Assembly: GCA_021299735.1 (NCBI GenBank)
Contig: JAJTEM010000013.1
Coordinates: forward strand, 35,537 to 99,536
Source of the DNA: Burkholderiales bacterium
GTDB taxonomy: Bacteria; Pseudomonadota; Gammaproteobacteria; Burkholderiales; Burkholderiaceae_B
Direction of reading: 5' to 3'
Length of the DNA: 64,000 nt
Below are positions 17,426-25,873 of the stretch, piece after piece. The notes beneath the pieces are model-generated. The model ran no database searches and was not told the DNA's origin. It saw only the letters and a program-made list of their open reading frames with translations. How positions within the stretch are numbered: position 1 is the first letter of the stretch; each line of letters starts with the position of its first letter. The position numbers were made by a program, and so were the translations under genes.

Positions 17426-18148
17426 TTAAACGGCGGGTTCTTCGGTCGCTTGGCTAATTTTGCTCCACACGCTTGGCCCTTTGGCTGCCTTTTCTATATC
17501 GGCCAAATAAGCAAGGTGCAGTGCCAACTCTTCTTCGGTGGGCTCGGGCTCGGGTAAATTCAGCGCACTCAGTTTGATTCGCTCTACGCCATCGTCGTCA
17601 TGCTGCGCGTTCAGATCGATCACCAGGCTGTCCTGCCCGCGGGTCATCGCCAAATATACTTCAGCCAGAATTTGCGAATCCAGCAGCGCGCCGTGTAACT
17701 GGCGATGCGCATTGTTCACACCCAAGCGGTCGCATAACGCGTCCAGGTTATTGCGCTTGCCTGGAAACATTTCACGCGCCATGCCCAAGGAATCAATCAC
17801 GCCGTCCACGTAATCGCCCATCTTGCCCAAACCCAGGCGCTCCAGTTCTCCATCCAGAAATCCGATATCGAATGATGCGTTGTGAATAATCAGCGTGCTG
17901 CCTTGCACAAAATCGAGGAAATCTTTTGCGATTTGCTTGAATTTGGGTTTATCAGCAAGCATTTCATCGGAAATACCGTGCACCTGGAAAGCACCCTCGT
18001 CCACTTCGCGCTCGGGATTAATATATTGGTGGAAGTGGCGGTCGGTCACTTGCCGTCCGTTTACTTCTATACAACCAATTTCAATAATGCGGTGGCCCTG
18101 ACGAACTTCCAGGCCGGTTGTTTCCGTATCCAGTACCACGTATCTCAT
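17426..18148 (-). CDS. dnaQ: DNA polymerase III epsilon subunit, 3'-5' proofreading exonuclease
   Basis: 240 residues. The DEDDh exonuclease motifs are present: Exo [11 protein letters not shown] (6-15), Exo [18 protein letters not shown] (near 90) and Exo [21 protein letters not shown] (near 150) with the catalytic His and Asp. The C-terminal tail (about 185-240) is where the subunit binds the polymerase alpha subunit. The start overlaps the end of rnhA by four bases. In E. coli dnaQ and rnhA are divergent neighbours; here they run in one direction, which is common in betaproteobacteria. Confidence 0.95.
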   Translation of the reverse strand: MRYVVLDTETTGLEVRQGHRIIEIGCIEVNGRQVTDRHFHQYINPEREVDEGAFQVHGISDEMLADKPKFKQIAKDFLDFVQGSTLIIHNASFDIGFLDGELERLGLGKMGDYVDGVIDSLGMAREMFPGKRNNLDALCDRLGVNNAHRQLHGALLDSQILAEVYLAMTRGQDSLVIDLNAQHDDDGVERIKLSALNLPEPEPTEEELALHLAYLADIEKAAKGPSVWSKISQATEEPAV

Positions 18149-18600
18149 TGTTTCATCGCCTTTTCTACACCAAGATTTGCCAACGCGTCGGCCTTCTCGT
18201 TGCCGGGGTTGCCTGAATGGCCTTTAACCCAATGCCAGCGCACCAAGTGACGCACGCTGGCTTCGTCCAGGATTTGCCACAAATCTGCATTTTTAACCGG
18301 TTTTTTGTCAGAGGTTTTCCAGCCATTCATTTTCCACTTTGGCATCCACTCCAATACTCCTTTACGCACATACTGCGAATCGGTGTACACGTCGATGCTG
18401 CAACGTTTCTTCAAGGCATTCAAACCTTCAATCACAGCGGTCAGTTCCATGCGATTATTGGTGGTATTCAGTTCACCGCCGCACAGTTCTTTGGCATGTT
18501 CGCCAGATTGCAAGTACACCCCCCAACCACCCGGCCCAGGGTTGCCTTTACACGCCCCGTCTGCATACATCACGACGTTGGCTATTCTCTGTTCTGTCAC
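18145..18600 (-). CDS. rnhA: Ribonuclease HI
   Basis: 151 residues, the usual length. The catalytic carboxylates lie in [19 protein letters not shown] (Asp near 13), [13 protein letters not shown] (Glu near 51) and [13 protein letters not shown] (Asp near 73), and the last is in [15 protein letters not shown] (Asp near 137). It degrades the RNA strand of RNA-DNA hybrids. It overlaps dnaQ by four bases downstream and follows the methyltransferase gene by 18 bases. Confidence 0.96.
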   Translation of the reverse strand: MTEQRIANVVMYADGACKGNPGPGGWGVYLQSGEHAKELCGGELNTTNNRMELTAVIEGLNALKKRCSIDVYTDSQYVRKGVLEWMPKWKMNGWKTSDKKPVKNADLWQILDEASVRHLVRWHWVKGHSGNPGNEKADALANLGVEKAMKQ

Positions 18601-18618
18601 TTTTTAATCCTGTTGACC

Positions 18619-19437
18619 TTATCCACGGTCGCCTATTGTAGGTGTTTTATTCAGCGCCTTATTGGCGACAGGTTTTAGTTGGCGTGCAGATACTTTTTTG
18701 TCTTTAAAGGCCGGGCCGATCAACCTCATGCCACGCACCCTTTTGACCGCACATACAAAATAAACTGCCCCACACACTGGCCACCAGCGGTCTCCAGCAT
18801 GTTCCATAAAACCCATTCGGCTTAAGCCACTCTCGGTAAACGCTGGAAAACGATAACAGCCAAACCGGCCAAACTCGGGTTCGCAAGAAAGCAGCTTCAG
18901 CCAGTCTTTCAAGCGGCTTAAATGGATAGGCTCGCACCCTTCGGGCCATACAGGTGCCCAACGTTTCAAGGCCGCGTGCCGCAAGCCCCACAGCGACATC
19001 GGGTTAAAACCAGTAATAACTACCCTGCCCTCGGGCATCAACACGCGCTCAACCTCCCGCAGCAGCTGGTGTGGATCCTTAGAGAATTCAAGCACATGGG
19101 GCAGCACAATCATGTCCAACGACTGGCTTTCGAAAGGCAATTCTTCAAACTCGGCAAAACAATCGGGCGTGATCACTTCAACCCCATCGGGTTTACTGGC
19201 CACCAAGCCTTGCTGAACATATGCCTTGTGGGGTATGCGGCTTTCTTTAAGGCCATCTACCAGCCGTGTACCCAACTGCACGGCCCTGAAACCAAACAGG
19301 TCGGGCACCACTGAATCAATCCAGGCCTGCTCACGGCTTGTAAAGTAACGGCCGGCTGGCGTATTCAACCAGGCATCGAGTGCTAACATTTGAGCCTGTT
19401 GTGCACTCAAGTCGTTCAGGGGTTCAGATGGAATCAT
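18619..19437 (-). CDS. SAM-dependent methyltransferase, YafS-like
   Basis: 272 residues. A class I methyltransferase core is visible: LPFESQSLDMIVLPHVLEF corresponds to motif IV, and HQLLREVERVLMPEGRVVITGFNP is a clear motif V/VI block. The position between gloB and rnhA-dnaQ is that of E. coli yafS, supporting orthology. Substrate unknown. The annotated start overlaps the divergent gloB start by ten bases; a second ATG at 19389 (MLALDAWLNTPAGRYF) would remove the overlap, but neither has a strong ribosome-binding site. A basic C-terminal tail (about 235-272) is not part of the catalytic core. Confidence 0.8.
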   Translation of the reverse strand: MIPSEPLNDLSAQQAQMLALDAWLNTPAGRYFTSREQAWIDSVVPDLFGFRAVQLGTRLVDGLKESRIPHKAYVQQGLVASKPDGVEVITPDCFAEFEELPFESQSLDMIVLPHVLEFSKDPHQLLREVERVLMPEGRVVITGFNPMSLWGLRHAALKRWAPVWPEGCEPIHLSRLKDWLKLLSCEPEFGRFGCYRFPAFTESGLSRMGFMEHAGDRWWPVCGAVYFVCAVKRVRGMRLIGPAFKDKKVSARQLKPVANKALNKTPTIGDRG

Positions 19438-20201
19438 TCAAGTCTTCTCAAGTTTCGAATTGGTCGGTCTACGGCATCCCGGCCTTTCAGGACAATTACC
19501 TTTGGGCGATTGTTCATGAACCAAGCAAGGCCTGCATGGTGGTAGACCCGGGATGTAGCAAATCAGTTCAAGGTTTCCTGGATTCCAATGGTTACCATCT
19601 TAGCGGTATTTTGATCACCCATCACCACATGGACCACGTAGGTGGAATAGATGCCCTTTTAAGCAAGGCAGCAAAAGGCATTTCAGTTTACGGACCGGCC
19701 ACCGGAAGGGTTGCGCAGGTGAACCGCCCTGTACGTGAGGGTGACACCGTGGATGTGCATTGCCTGGTAGCACAGGTTATTGAGGTTCCCGGCCACACGA
19801 GTGATCACTTAGCGTATGTGATTGAGTTGAAAGACACCATGAAAAGTGACGAGGTGTGGATGTTTCCTGGCGACACACTGTTTTCAGGTGGCTGTGGACG
19901 CCTGTTTGAAGGCACCCCTCAACAAATGTTCGAATCCCTTCAAAAACTCAATCAATTTCCGGCAAATACGCGTATTTTTTGCGCACACGAGTACACCGAA
20001 TCCAATCTGCGATTCGCCAGAGCCTATTCACCCGACTCCAAAACCATTCAGGAAAGGGAAACTGAAGTGCGCAGAATTCGTGAACTAGGGGAAAGCACGA
20101 TTCCGACAACTTTGAGGGAAGAAAGGCTCAGCAATTTATTTATTAACGCCAAAAATCCTCTTGAATTTAAACAGATTAGAGAAGCAAAAGACAATTTCTG
20201 A
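19428..20201 (+). CDS. gloB: Hydroxyacylglutathione hydrolase (glyoxalase II)
   Basis: 257 residues from the ATG at 19428, which has AGGGG upstream; an earlier ATG at 19380 would add 16 residues not expected in the family. The metal site THHHMDHVGG (near 64), PGHTSDHLAYV (near 120) and FPGDTLFSGGCGRLFEGTP (near 145) are characteristic. It hydrolyses S-lactoylglutathione to D-lactate and glutathione in methylglyoxal detoxification. It is transcribed divergently from the YafS-like gene and towards mltD, as in the conserved proteobacterial cluster. Confidence 0.95.
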   Translation: MESFKSSQVSNWSVYGIPAFQDNYLWAIVHEPSKACMVVDPGCSKSVQGFLDSNGYHLSGILITHHHMDHVGGIDALLSKAAKGISVYGPATGRVAQVNRPVREGDTVDVHCLVAQVIEVPGHTSDHLAYVIELKDTMKSDEVWMFPGDTLFSGGCGRLFEGTPQQMFESLQKLNQFPANTRIFCAHEYTESNLRFARAYSPDSKTIQERETEVRRIRELGESTIPTTLREERLSNLFINAKNPLEFKQIREAKDNF

Positions 20202-20364
20202 ATGTGATGATTAGTTGACACGTTTGTTACAAACACATTTATTTGAATTAATTCAAGAGGTATCACTCAGGTTGGGCATGGGTCAACTCTAAATTGACCC
20301 AAACAGAGCTTCCAAATAGGATGCATGTTCTTTTTGCGATAGCCCTAACCGGCACCCAAGCTGT

Positions 20365-21612
20365 TTGAAACCCGACTCATTCAAAAATAGAATTACTCGA
20401 TCCGCCAAGGTGGCCGTTACTGGTCCCATAACGGCAATCCTCAGCATTGTCGCAGGTTTAATTGCTGCCCCTGAATTGGTGTGGGCCACTACACTGAAAA
20501 CCGAGACTGCATTAAACACTGACAACCAAGAAGTACAGCTGTTTGGGTTGGTTGATCCCAATCCGGGCCTTGAATTAAAAATGACAGGTCCGTTTGAATT
20601 GATTACCCTGGACTTTGCCGGAGAGCCAGACGATGTTTGGGCAAACATACGCAAGGGCTTTTCCATGCCCGACCTGGACACCCAAGCAGTTAGGGTACGT
20701 GAGCGCGCCCTGCTAAAAAACAAGCGCTTGGTAAGAAACATGCTGCAGCGTTCCGAGCCCTTTATTTACTTTATCGCCCAAGAATGCGCAAAACGAGGCA
20801 TGCCCTCCGAACTCGCGCTACTGCCTTTCATCGAAAGCCAGTTCAACCCGCATGCACGCTCCCCCTCCGCAGCTGAAGGTTTGTGGCAATTCATTCCCAG
20901 CACGGGTCGCCAATTTGATTTGAAACAAAACAAATGGGTGGATGAACGCAGGGACTTAGTGGCTTCAACCCGTGCAGCGCTCGATTACCTGACCTACCTT
21001 TACGACATGCATGGCGACTGGCACCTGGCTTTGCTCTCATACAATTGGGGGGAAGGCTCTGTACTCAAGGCAGTAAAAAAGGCACAGGATGCAGGCTTGC
21101 AACCCACGCTGGGTAATCTTGAGCTGCCACAAGAAACCAGGCATTACATTCCGAAACTTCAGGCACTTAAAAACCTGATTCAAAGCCCGGAACGCTTTGA
21201 CATGACACTGCCCGAAGTCCCCAACAAACCGTATTTCGCAGAAATCAAGCGAAACGGTGACATCGATCTTCGGGAAATAGCGCGGCTGGCAGGCGTTGAA
21301 CTTGAAATAATTCGCAAACTGAATCCGGGTTTAAACCAGCCAGTTTTATACGCAGCTCACAGTAACACGCTGCTGGTACCCATTGAGCACAGTGCAAAAA
21401 TTCGGGCAAGCCTGAAAGAATACAAAACCCAAAAGGCACAACGCAGCTACACCGTGAAAAAGGGCGACACCTTGGGAGAAATAGCGCAACGCTTTGATGT
21501 CAGTGTGAAGGCCTTGCAGCGTTTAAACGGTCTTGGCAGCAAAAAGCTGATTAAACCCGGCATGAAATTAAGTATTCCCAACAATCTGGCGCCGGGTAGC
21601 CGGGAATCTTGA
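20365..21612 (+). CDS. mltD: Membrane-bound lytic murein transglycosylase D with LysM domain
   Basis: 415 residues from a TTG codon; no in-frame ATG exists between the upstream stop and here, and GTG at 20410 is an alternative. The N-terminus is a signal peptide (about 15-41, ending PELVWA). The SLT domain has the catalytic Glu in ALLPFIESQFNPHARS and the blocks GLWQFIPSTGRQF and LALLSYNWGEG. One LysM domain closes the protein (RSYTVKKGDTLGEIAQRFD). Unlike E. coli MltD no lipobox is seen, so it may be periplasmic. It cuts the glycan backbone of peptidoglycan. It converges with an ABC importer operon only nine bases away. Confidence 0.9.
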   Translation: MKPDSFKNRITRSAKVAVTGPITAILSIVAGLIAAPELVWATTLKTETALNTDNQEVQLFGLVDPNPGLELKMTGPFELITLDFAGEPDDVWANIRKGFSMPDLDTQAVRVRERALLKNKRLVRNMLQRSEPFIYFIAQECAKRGMPSELALLPFIESQFNPHARSPSAAEGLWQFIPSTGRQFDLKQNKWVDERRDLVASTRAALDYLTYLYDMHGDWHLALLSYNWGEGSVLKAVKKAQDAGLQPTLGNLELPQETRHYIPKLQALKNLIQSPERFDMTLPEVPNKPYFAEIKRNGDIDLREIARLAGVELEIIRKLNPGLNQPVLYAAHSNTLLVPIEHSAKIRASLKEYKTQKAQRSYTVKKGDTLGEIAQRFDVSVKALQRLNGLGSKKLIKPGMKLSIPNNLAPGSRES

Positions 21613-21621
21613 CCCTCAAAA

Positions 21622-23478
21622 TTACAGCACCGGCGCTGCATCGATAAGCTGACGGGTGTAGGCATGCTGCGGGTTGGCAAACAACTGTTCAGCCGAGCCG
21701 CGCTCAACTACTTCGCCATGCCTTAATACCACCACTTCATCGGCCAAGTATTGCACCACCGCCAGGTTGTGGGTAATGAACAGCATGGCCACACCTGTTT
21801 CATTCTGAAGGCGTTTCAGCAAATTCAATATTTGGGCTTGCACCGATACATCCAGGGCTGAAGTGGGTTCATCGCAAATCAAAATTTTGGGTTCAGACAC
21901 CAAGGCACGTGCAATCGCAATGCGCTGGCGTTGCCCGCCGGAAAATTCGTGCGGGAAACGGGCCAAGGCCTCCTCGGGCATGCTGACCTGATCAATTACT
22001 TTCAACACACGAGCTTTTCGAGCGTCGGCATCAAGATCGGGGCGCAAGCTGAGCAACGGTTCTTCAAGAATTTCAGCAATTCGGTGGCGCGGGTTCAGCG
22101 AAGCAAAGGGGTCTTGAAAAACAAACTGAATTTTTGAACGCCAGCCATGCGGGCCGCGTTCTGCCCATTGTCGCAACGGCCTGCTGTCCATCAACACATC
22201 GCCGCCTACCTTTGCATTGCTGCCCAACAAGCCCAACAGGGCGCGAGCCGCAGTTGTTTTCCCAGAGCCCGATTCGCCCACCAAAGCCACCGTGCGGCCT
22301 TGTAGCAAAGTGATGTCGAGCTTGTTCAGCACAGGCTTGAATTGCTTGCGCAGCAAACCACCTTTCTCAGGATAAGCCACCGACAAAGACACTGTTTGCA
22401 GCACTACCTTGGGTGTCGTTCCTGAGCAATTGATGCTTGCAAAGTTGGGGGTATCAGTGCCGGGCTTTGTGAACGACAAATCGCCATGGTAAAAACAACG
22501 CACGCTGTGGGTTTGCGTGGCGTCGAGCAGCTCAGGTGTGCTTTGGCTACAATTTTCCTGCGCGTGAAGGCAACGCGCAGCGAAACGACAACCAGGTTTT
22601 GGATTCACCAATGAAGGCACTCGGCCTTCAAGCGCATACAATGCCTGCCCGCGCTGAGCCTGGCTGGGAAGCGATTTCACCAGCGCATGTGCATAAGGGT
22701 GTTTTGGTGCTGCAAAAAACTCGGCCGTGCTGGCTTTTTCAACCAACTGGCCTGCATACATCAACCCCACGGTATCGGCCATTTGCTTCACGATTGCAAG
22801 GTCGTGCGTAATCAGCAGCATCGCCATGCCTTGCTCGCGCTGCAGGGTTTTTAGCAAATCAAGCACTTGCGCCTGAATGGAAACATCCAGTGCAGTGGTA
22901 GGCTCATCGGCAATCAGCAAATCGGGGTTTACGCTCAAGGCCATGGCAATCATGACCCGCTGTTTTTGCCCGCCCGACATTTCGAATGGGTACTGTTGCA
23001 ATCGCTTGGCTGGCTCGGGAATACCCACGCGGCCCAACCATTCCTCAGCCTCTTTCAAAGCCTGTGCCTTGGTGGCACCTGTGTGCAAACAAATAATTTC
23101 AGTGAGCTGGTCACCCACTGTCATCACTGGGTTCAGGCTAGTACCGGGTTCCTGAAAAATCATGGCGATGCGCTTGCCGCGCAAAGTGCGCATGACAGTT
23201 TCGCTAATGCGCAATACATCCGTGCTTTCCGTAGTGTTGCCCGCACGTTTACCTGAATGAGGTTCACTCAAGCTCACCCGCCCTGCCACAATGGCGCCGC
23301 TGTCGGGCAACAGGCGGGCAATGCTGAGCGCGGTCATCGATTTTCCACAACCTGATTCGCCCACCAAGGCAAAAGTTTGGCTTTTTTCAATGGCCAATGA
23401 AATGTCATCAAGCGCATGCACCCAACCAGCCTCACTGGCCAGCCGCGTACTTAGTCCCTGGATGTTGAGCAAACTCAT
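21622..23478 (-). CDS. Duplicated ABC ATPase of a peptide or muropeptide importer (YejF-like)
   Basis: 618 residues containing two complete ABC ATPase domains. The first has Walker A GESGCGKSMT (near 40), signature MSGGQKQR and Walker B LLIADEPTTALD, followed by an oligopeptide-type C-terminal segment with clustered Cys (KPGCRFAARCLHAQENC). The second has GESGSGKTTA (near 400), FSGGQRQR and ILICDEPTSALD. This fused layout is typical of YejF-type subunits of the dipeptide/oligopeptide/nickel class. It is the last gene of the operon, four bases after the permease gene. Confidence 0.92.
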   Translation of the reverse strand: MSLLNIQGLSTRLASEAGWVHALDDISLAIEKSQTFALVGESGCGKSMTALSIARLLPDSGAIVAGRVSLSEPHSGKRAGNTTESTDVLRISETVMRTLRGKRIAMIFQEPGTSLNPVMTVGDQLTEIICLHTGATKAQALKEAEEWLGRVGIPEPAKRLQQYPFEMSGGQKQRVMIAMALSVNPDLLIADEPTTALDVSIQAQVLDLLKTLQREQGMAMLLITHDLAIVKQMADTVGLMYAGQLVEKASTAEFFAAPKHPYAHALVKSLPSQAQRGQALYALEGRVPSLVNPKPGCRFAARCLHAQENCSQSTPELLDATQTHSVRCFYHGDLSFTKPGTDTPNFASINCSGTTPKVVLQTVSLSVAYPEKGGLLRKQFKPVLNKLDITLLQGRTVALVGESGSGKTTAARALLGLLGSNAKVGGDVLMDSRPLRQWAERGPHGWRSKIQFVFQDPFASLNPRHRIAEILEEPLLSLRPDLDADARKARVLKVIDQVSMPEEALARFPHEFSGGQRQRIAIARALVSEPKILICDEPTSALDVSVQAQILNLLKRLQNETGVAMLFITHNLAVVQYLADEVVVLRHGEVVERGSAEQLFANPQHAYTRQLIDAAPVL

Positions 23479-23482
23479 ACGC

Positions 23483-24880
23483 TTACACCCTTACCAAAGA
23501 TTGTTTCAACTGGCGCGCACGTGGGTCAAACGCATCGCGCACGGCATCGGCAAACAAATTGGCCGACAACACCAACAACAACATGAACACGAAAGCTGCC
23601 GCCAGGCTCCACCACACCACGGGTTCGCGGCTTAATTCAAGGCGTGCGGCATTGATCATGGTGCCGTAACTGAAGGTGCTAGGGTCTACGCCAACGCCAA
23701 CATAACTGAGCACCGCCTCTGCGAGCACCAGGCCTGAAAAATCCATCACCATGGCAATCAAAATAAGGTGCATCAAATTCGGCAACAAATGCGAGAACAG
23801 AATTTTTGCGCTGGACACTCCGCTGGCCCGCGCAGCCAGAATGTAATCTTGCTCTCGCATTTTTAGTACTTCACCGCGAATCAAGCGGGCCAAACCGGTC
23901 CAGCTGGTGAGGCCTAAAATTGCACAAAGGAAAAACAGGCGAAGGTCTGCTTTTTCAACGGAGGATGCAAAGGCCTCAGGATTGGCATCAAGCGCCACCT
24001 GCAACATCAACACAGTGGCTGCAATCAGCAACACAGACGGAATTGAATTCAAAGTGGTATAAATGTACTGAATGACATCATCTACCCAGCCACGGAAATA
24101 ACCCGCTGCCAAACCCATGGCAATGCCCACAGGCAAAGTAAGCAGCGTGGTAAGCAATCCAATCAACATGGCTGTGCGCAAGCCTTTCAAGGCAATGTAC
24201 AGCACATCGACACCCACTTTGTCAGTGCCCAGCACATGGTAGGCTTCAGCCCACTTCCACACCACACCACCCGCAATACACAACACAAACAGGGTCCACA
24301 CCACTGCGTGGTAGGCGCCACTGCCGGTAAACACGGTAATGCTGTTTTGCTGCGCGGCATCGGCAATGGCCCTGCGAATAACCCACAAAGCGGCTAACAA
24401 AAACGCCCACAGCACTGAACCACCCAAAGCACCTTGGTAAGCGCGTTTGATCAGGTCTTGCCCCTTTAAGCTTTCATCGCTCAAATGCGCACCGCCAAAC
24501 TTCAAGCGGGCATAATCGCGCACAGGTTTACCATTCACTTCCATGGTTTCCTTGCTCAAGGAACGGGTGGCCAAGGGCGCGGAATACGACTTTTCACGCT
24601 CGTAGGCCAGCGGGCCCAAAGCCACGTCGAGCACAGAAATAATCGGACTGGCATAGCGGCTTTGTTGCTCGGTGTTCAGGCGAAGGTGAATGCTGTCAAG
24701 CAAGGTGATGACCACCGCCAACAACAACACCACCAAACTGGCGCTGGCAATTTTCGATTGAAATACCAAGCTCCAAGAGGCGCGTGAAAGCGGGCTTTTG
24801 ATCACGCTGCGAGCATAGGCAAGCACGCCGAATACAAGTAACCAGATCAACACATCAGTCAGCAGCAAAGTGGGCATCAT
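23483..24880 (-). CDS. ABC importer permease, YejE/DppC-like with an N-terminal extension
   Basis: 465 residues, longer than the usual 300-350 of this family. The C-terminal half (about 220-465) is the binding-protein-dependent permease domain with the EAA-type loop LARLIRGEVLKMREQDYILAAR. The N-terminal half has two membrane segments (about 5-22 and 47-65) and a periplasmic stretch. Gaps of 15 bases to the upstream permease gene and 4 to the ATPase gene indicate one transcript. Confidence 0.87.
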   Translation of the reverse strand: MMPTLLLTDVLIWLLVFGVLAYARSVIKSPLSRASWSLVFQSKIASASLVVLLLAVVITLLDSIHLRLNTEQQSRYASPIISVLDVALGPLAYEREKSYSAPLATRSLSKETMEVNGKPVRDYARLKFGGAHLSDESLKGQDLIKRAYQGALGGSVLWAFLLAALWVIRRAIADAAQQNSITVFTGSGAYHAVVWTLFVLCIAGGVVWKWAEAYHVLGTDKVGVDVLYIALKGLRTAMLIGLLTTLLTLPVGIAMGLAAGYFRGWVDDVIQYIYTTLNSIPSVLLIAATVLMLQVALDANPEAFASSVEKADLRLFFLCAILGLTSWTGLARLIRGEVLKMREQDYILAARASGVSSAKILFSHLLPNLMHLILIAMVMDFSGLVLAEAVLSYVGVGVDPSTFSYGTMINAARLELSREPVVWWSLAAAFVFMLLLVLSANLFADAVRDAFDPRARQLKQSLVRV

Positions 24881-24895
24881 GAACCTATGCTCCCT

Positions 24896-25873
24896 TTACG
24901 CCAAACGAACCCGAGGGTCCGCGATGGTGTAAGCAATGTCAGTCAAAATCAAACCCACCAAATAAAGCACTGAACCAATGAACACCATGGCACGCACAAT
25001 TGCAAAGTCTTGCGACTGAATGGCCTCAATGGTGTAACTGCCCAGGCCCGGGATGCCAAAGAATGATTCGGAAATAAGCGAGCCCATGAATAGCAGCGGG
25101 ATGACCGTGACCGAACCAGTCAGAATCGGAATAAGACCGTTGCGCAACACATGGCGACCCAACACCTGAACTTCAGACAAACCCTTGGAGCGGGCGGTAC
25201 GCACATAATCTTTGTTGATTTCCTCGAGGAAAATGGTGCGATACCAGCGGGTTCCGCCACCCAAACCACTGACCACACCAATGATGACCGGCAGTATCAA
25301 AAACCGCCACGCTTCAGCGCTGGCATCGAATCCCGAAATAGGCACCAGCGCCAATGTGGTTGAAAACAGGTACTGCCCGCCGATGATATAAAACAGACCC
25401 GAAATTGACATGGCCAGCACACACAGCACTACGCCCGTTAAATCAAGGTAGGTACCGCGAAAAAAGGTTAGCAACAGCGACAGTACGATATTTAAAAACA
25501 AGCCCAGAATGAACACGGGCACCGCCAGGGCCAGACTAGGGCCTGCGCGTTTCACAATTTCATTGGCAATGTTGCGACCGTCGTCAGAACTGCCAAATTC
25601 GCCCACAAACATGGGCACCGATTTTTGAAAGAAAATGGTTTCAGTCAACTGACCCGAACCTTCGGTCTGGGTGTTGTACAGCAAGGGCAAATCGTAACCG
25701 CGCTCGCGCTTCCATTGATCAACCGATTCCTGCGCAACCCGTTTGCCACCCAAGGCCATACGGGCCATGTCATCGGGGCTATTCACCTGAAAAAACAATA
25801 CAAATGTGATCAGGTTAACGCCCAACAGCACCAACAAACCGTACAACACACGGCGAAGCAAATAGTTTCCCAT
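24896..25873 (-). CDS. ABC importer permease, YejB/DppB-like
   Basis: 325 residues with about six membrane segments. The N-terminus MGNYLLRRVLYGLLVLLGVNLITFVLFF pattern is typical of DppB/YejB permeases. The cytoplasmic loop RTIFLEEINKDYVRTARSKGLSE matches the ATPase-docking EAA loop, and the C-terminal block ISESFFGIPGLGSYTIEAI is conserved. Its first base coincides with the last base of the substrate-binding-protein frame, implying coupled translation. Confidence 0.9.
   Translation of the reverse strand: MGNYLLRRVLYGLLVLLGVNLITFVLFFQVNSPDDMARMALGGKRVAQESVDQWKRERGYDLPLLYNTQTEGSGQLTETIFFQKSVPMFVGEFGSSDDGRNIANEIVKRAGPSLALAVPVFILGLFLNIVLSLLLTFFRGTYLDLTGVVLCVLAMSISGLFYIIGGQYLFSTTLALVPISGFDASAEAWRFLILPVIIGVVSGLGGGTRWYRTIFLEEINKDYVRTARSKGLSEVQVLGRHVLRNGLIPILTGSVTVIPLLFMGSLISESFFGIPGLGSYTIEAIQSQDFAIVRAMVFIGSVLYLVGLILTDIAYTIADPRVRLA

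Noticed and set aside
20243..20256. Perfect 14-base palindrome TTGAATTAATTCAA after gloB
   Set aside because: A+T-only repeats of this size occur by chance, and it has neither a T run nor a second copy.
20280..20300. Seven-base stem (GGGTCAA, TTGACCC) between gloB and mltD as a terminator
   Set aside because: Short stem with no T run on either side; too weak to list.
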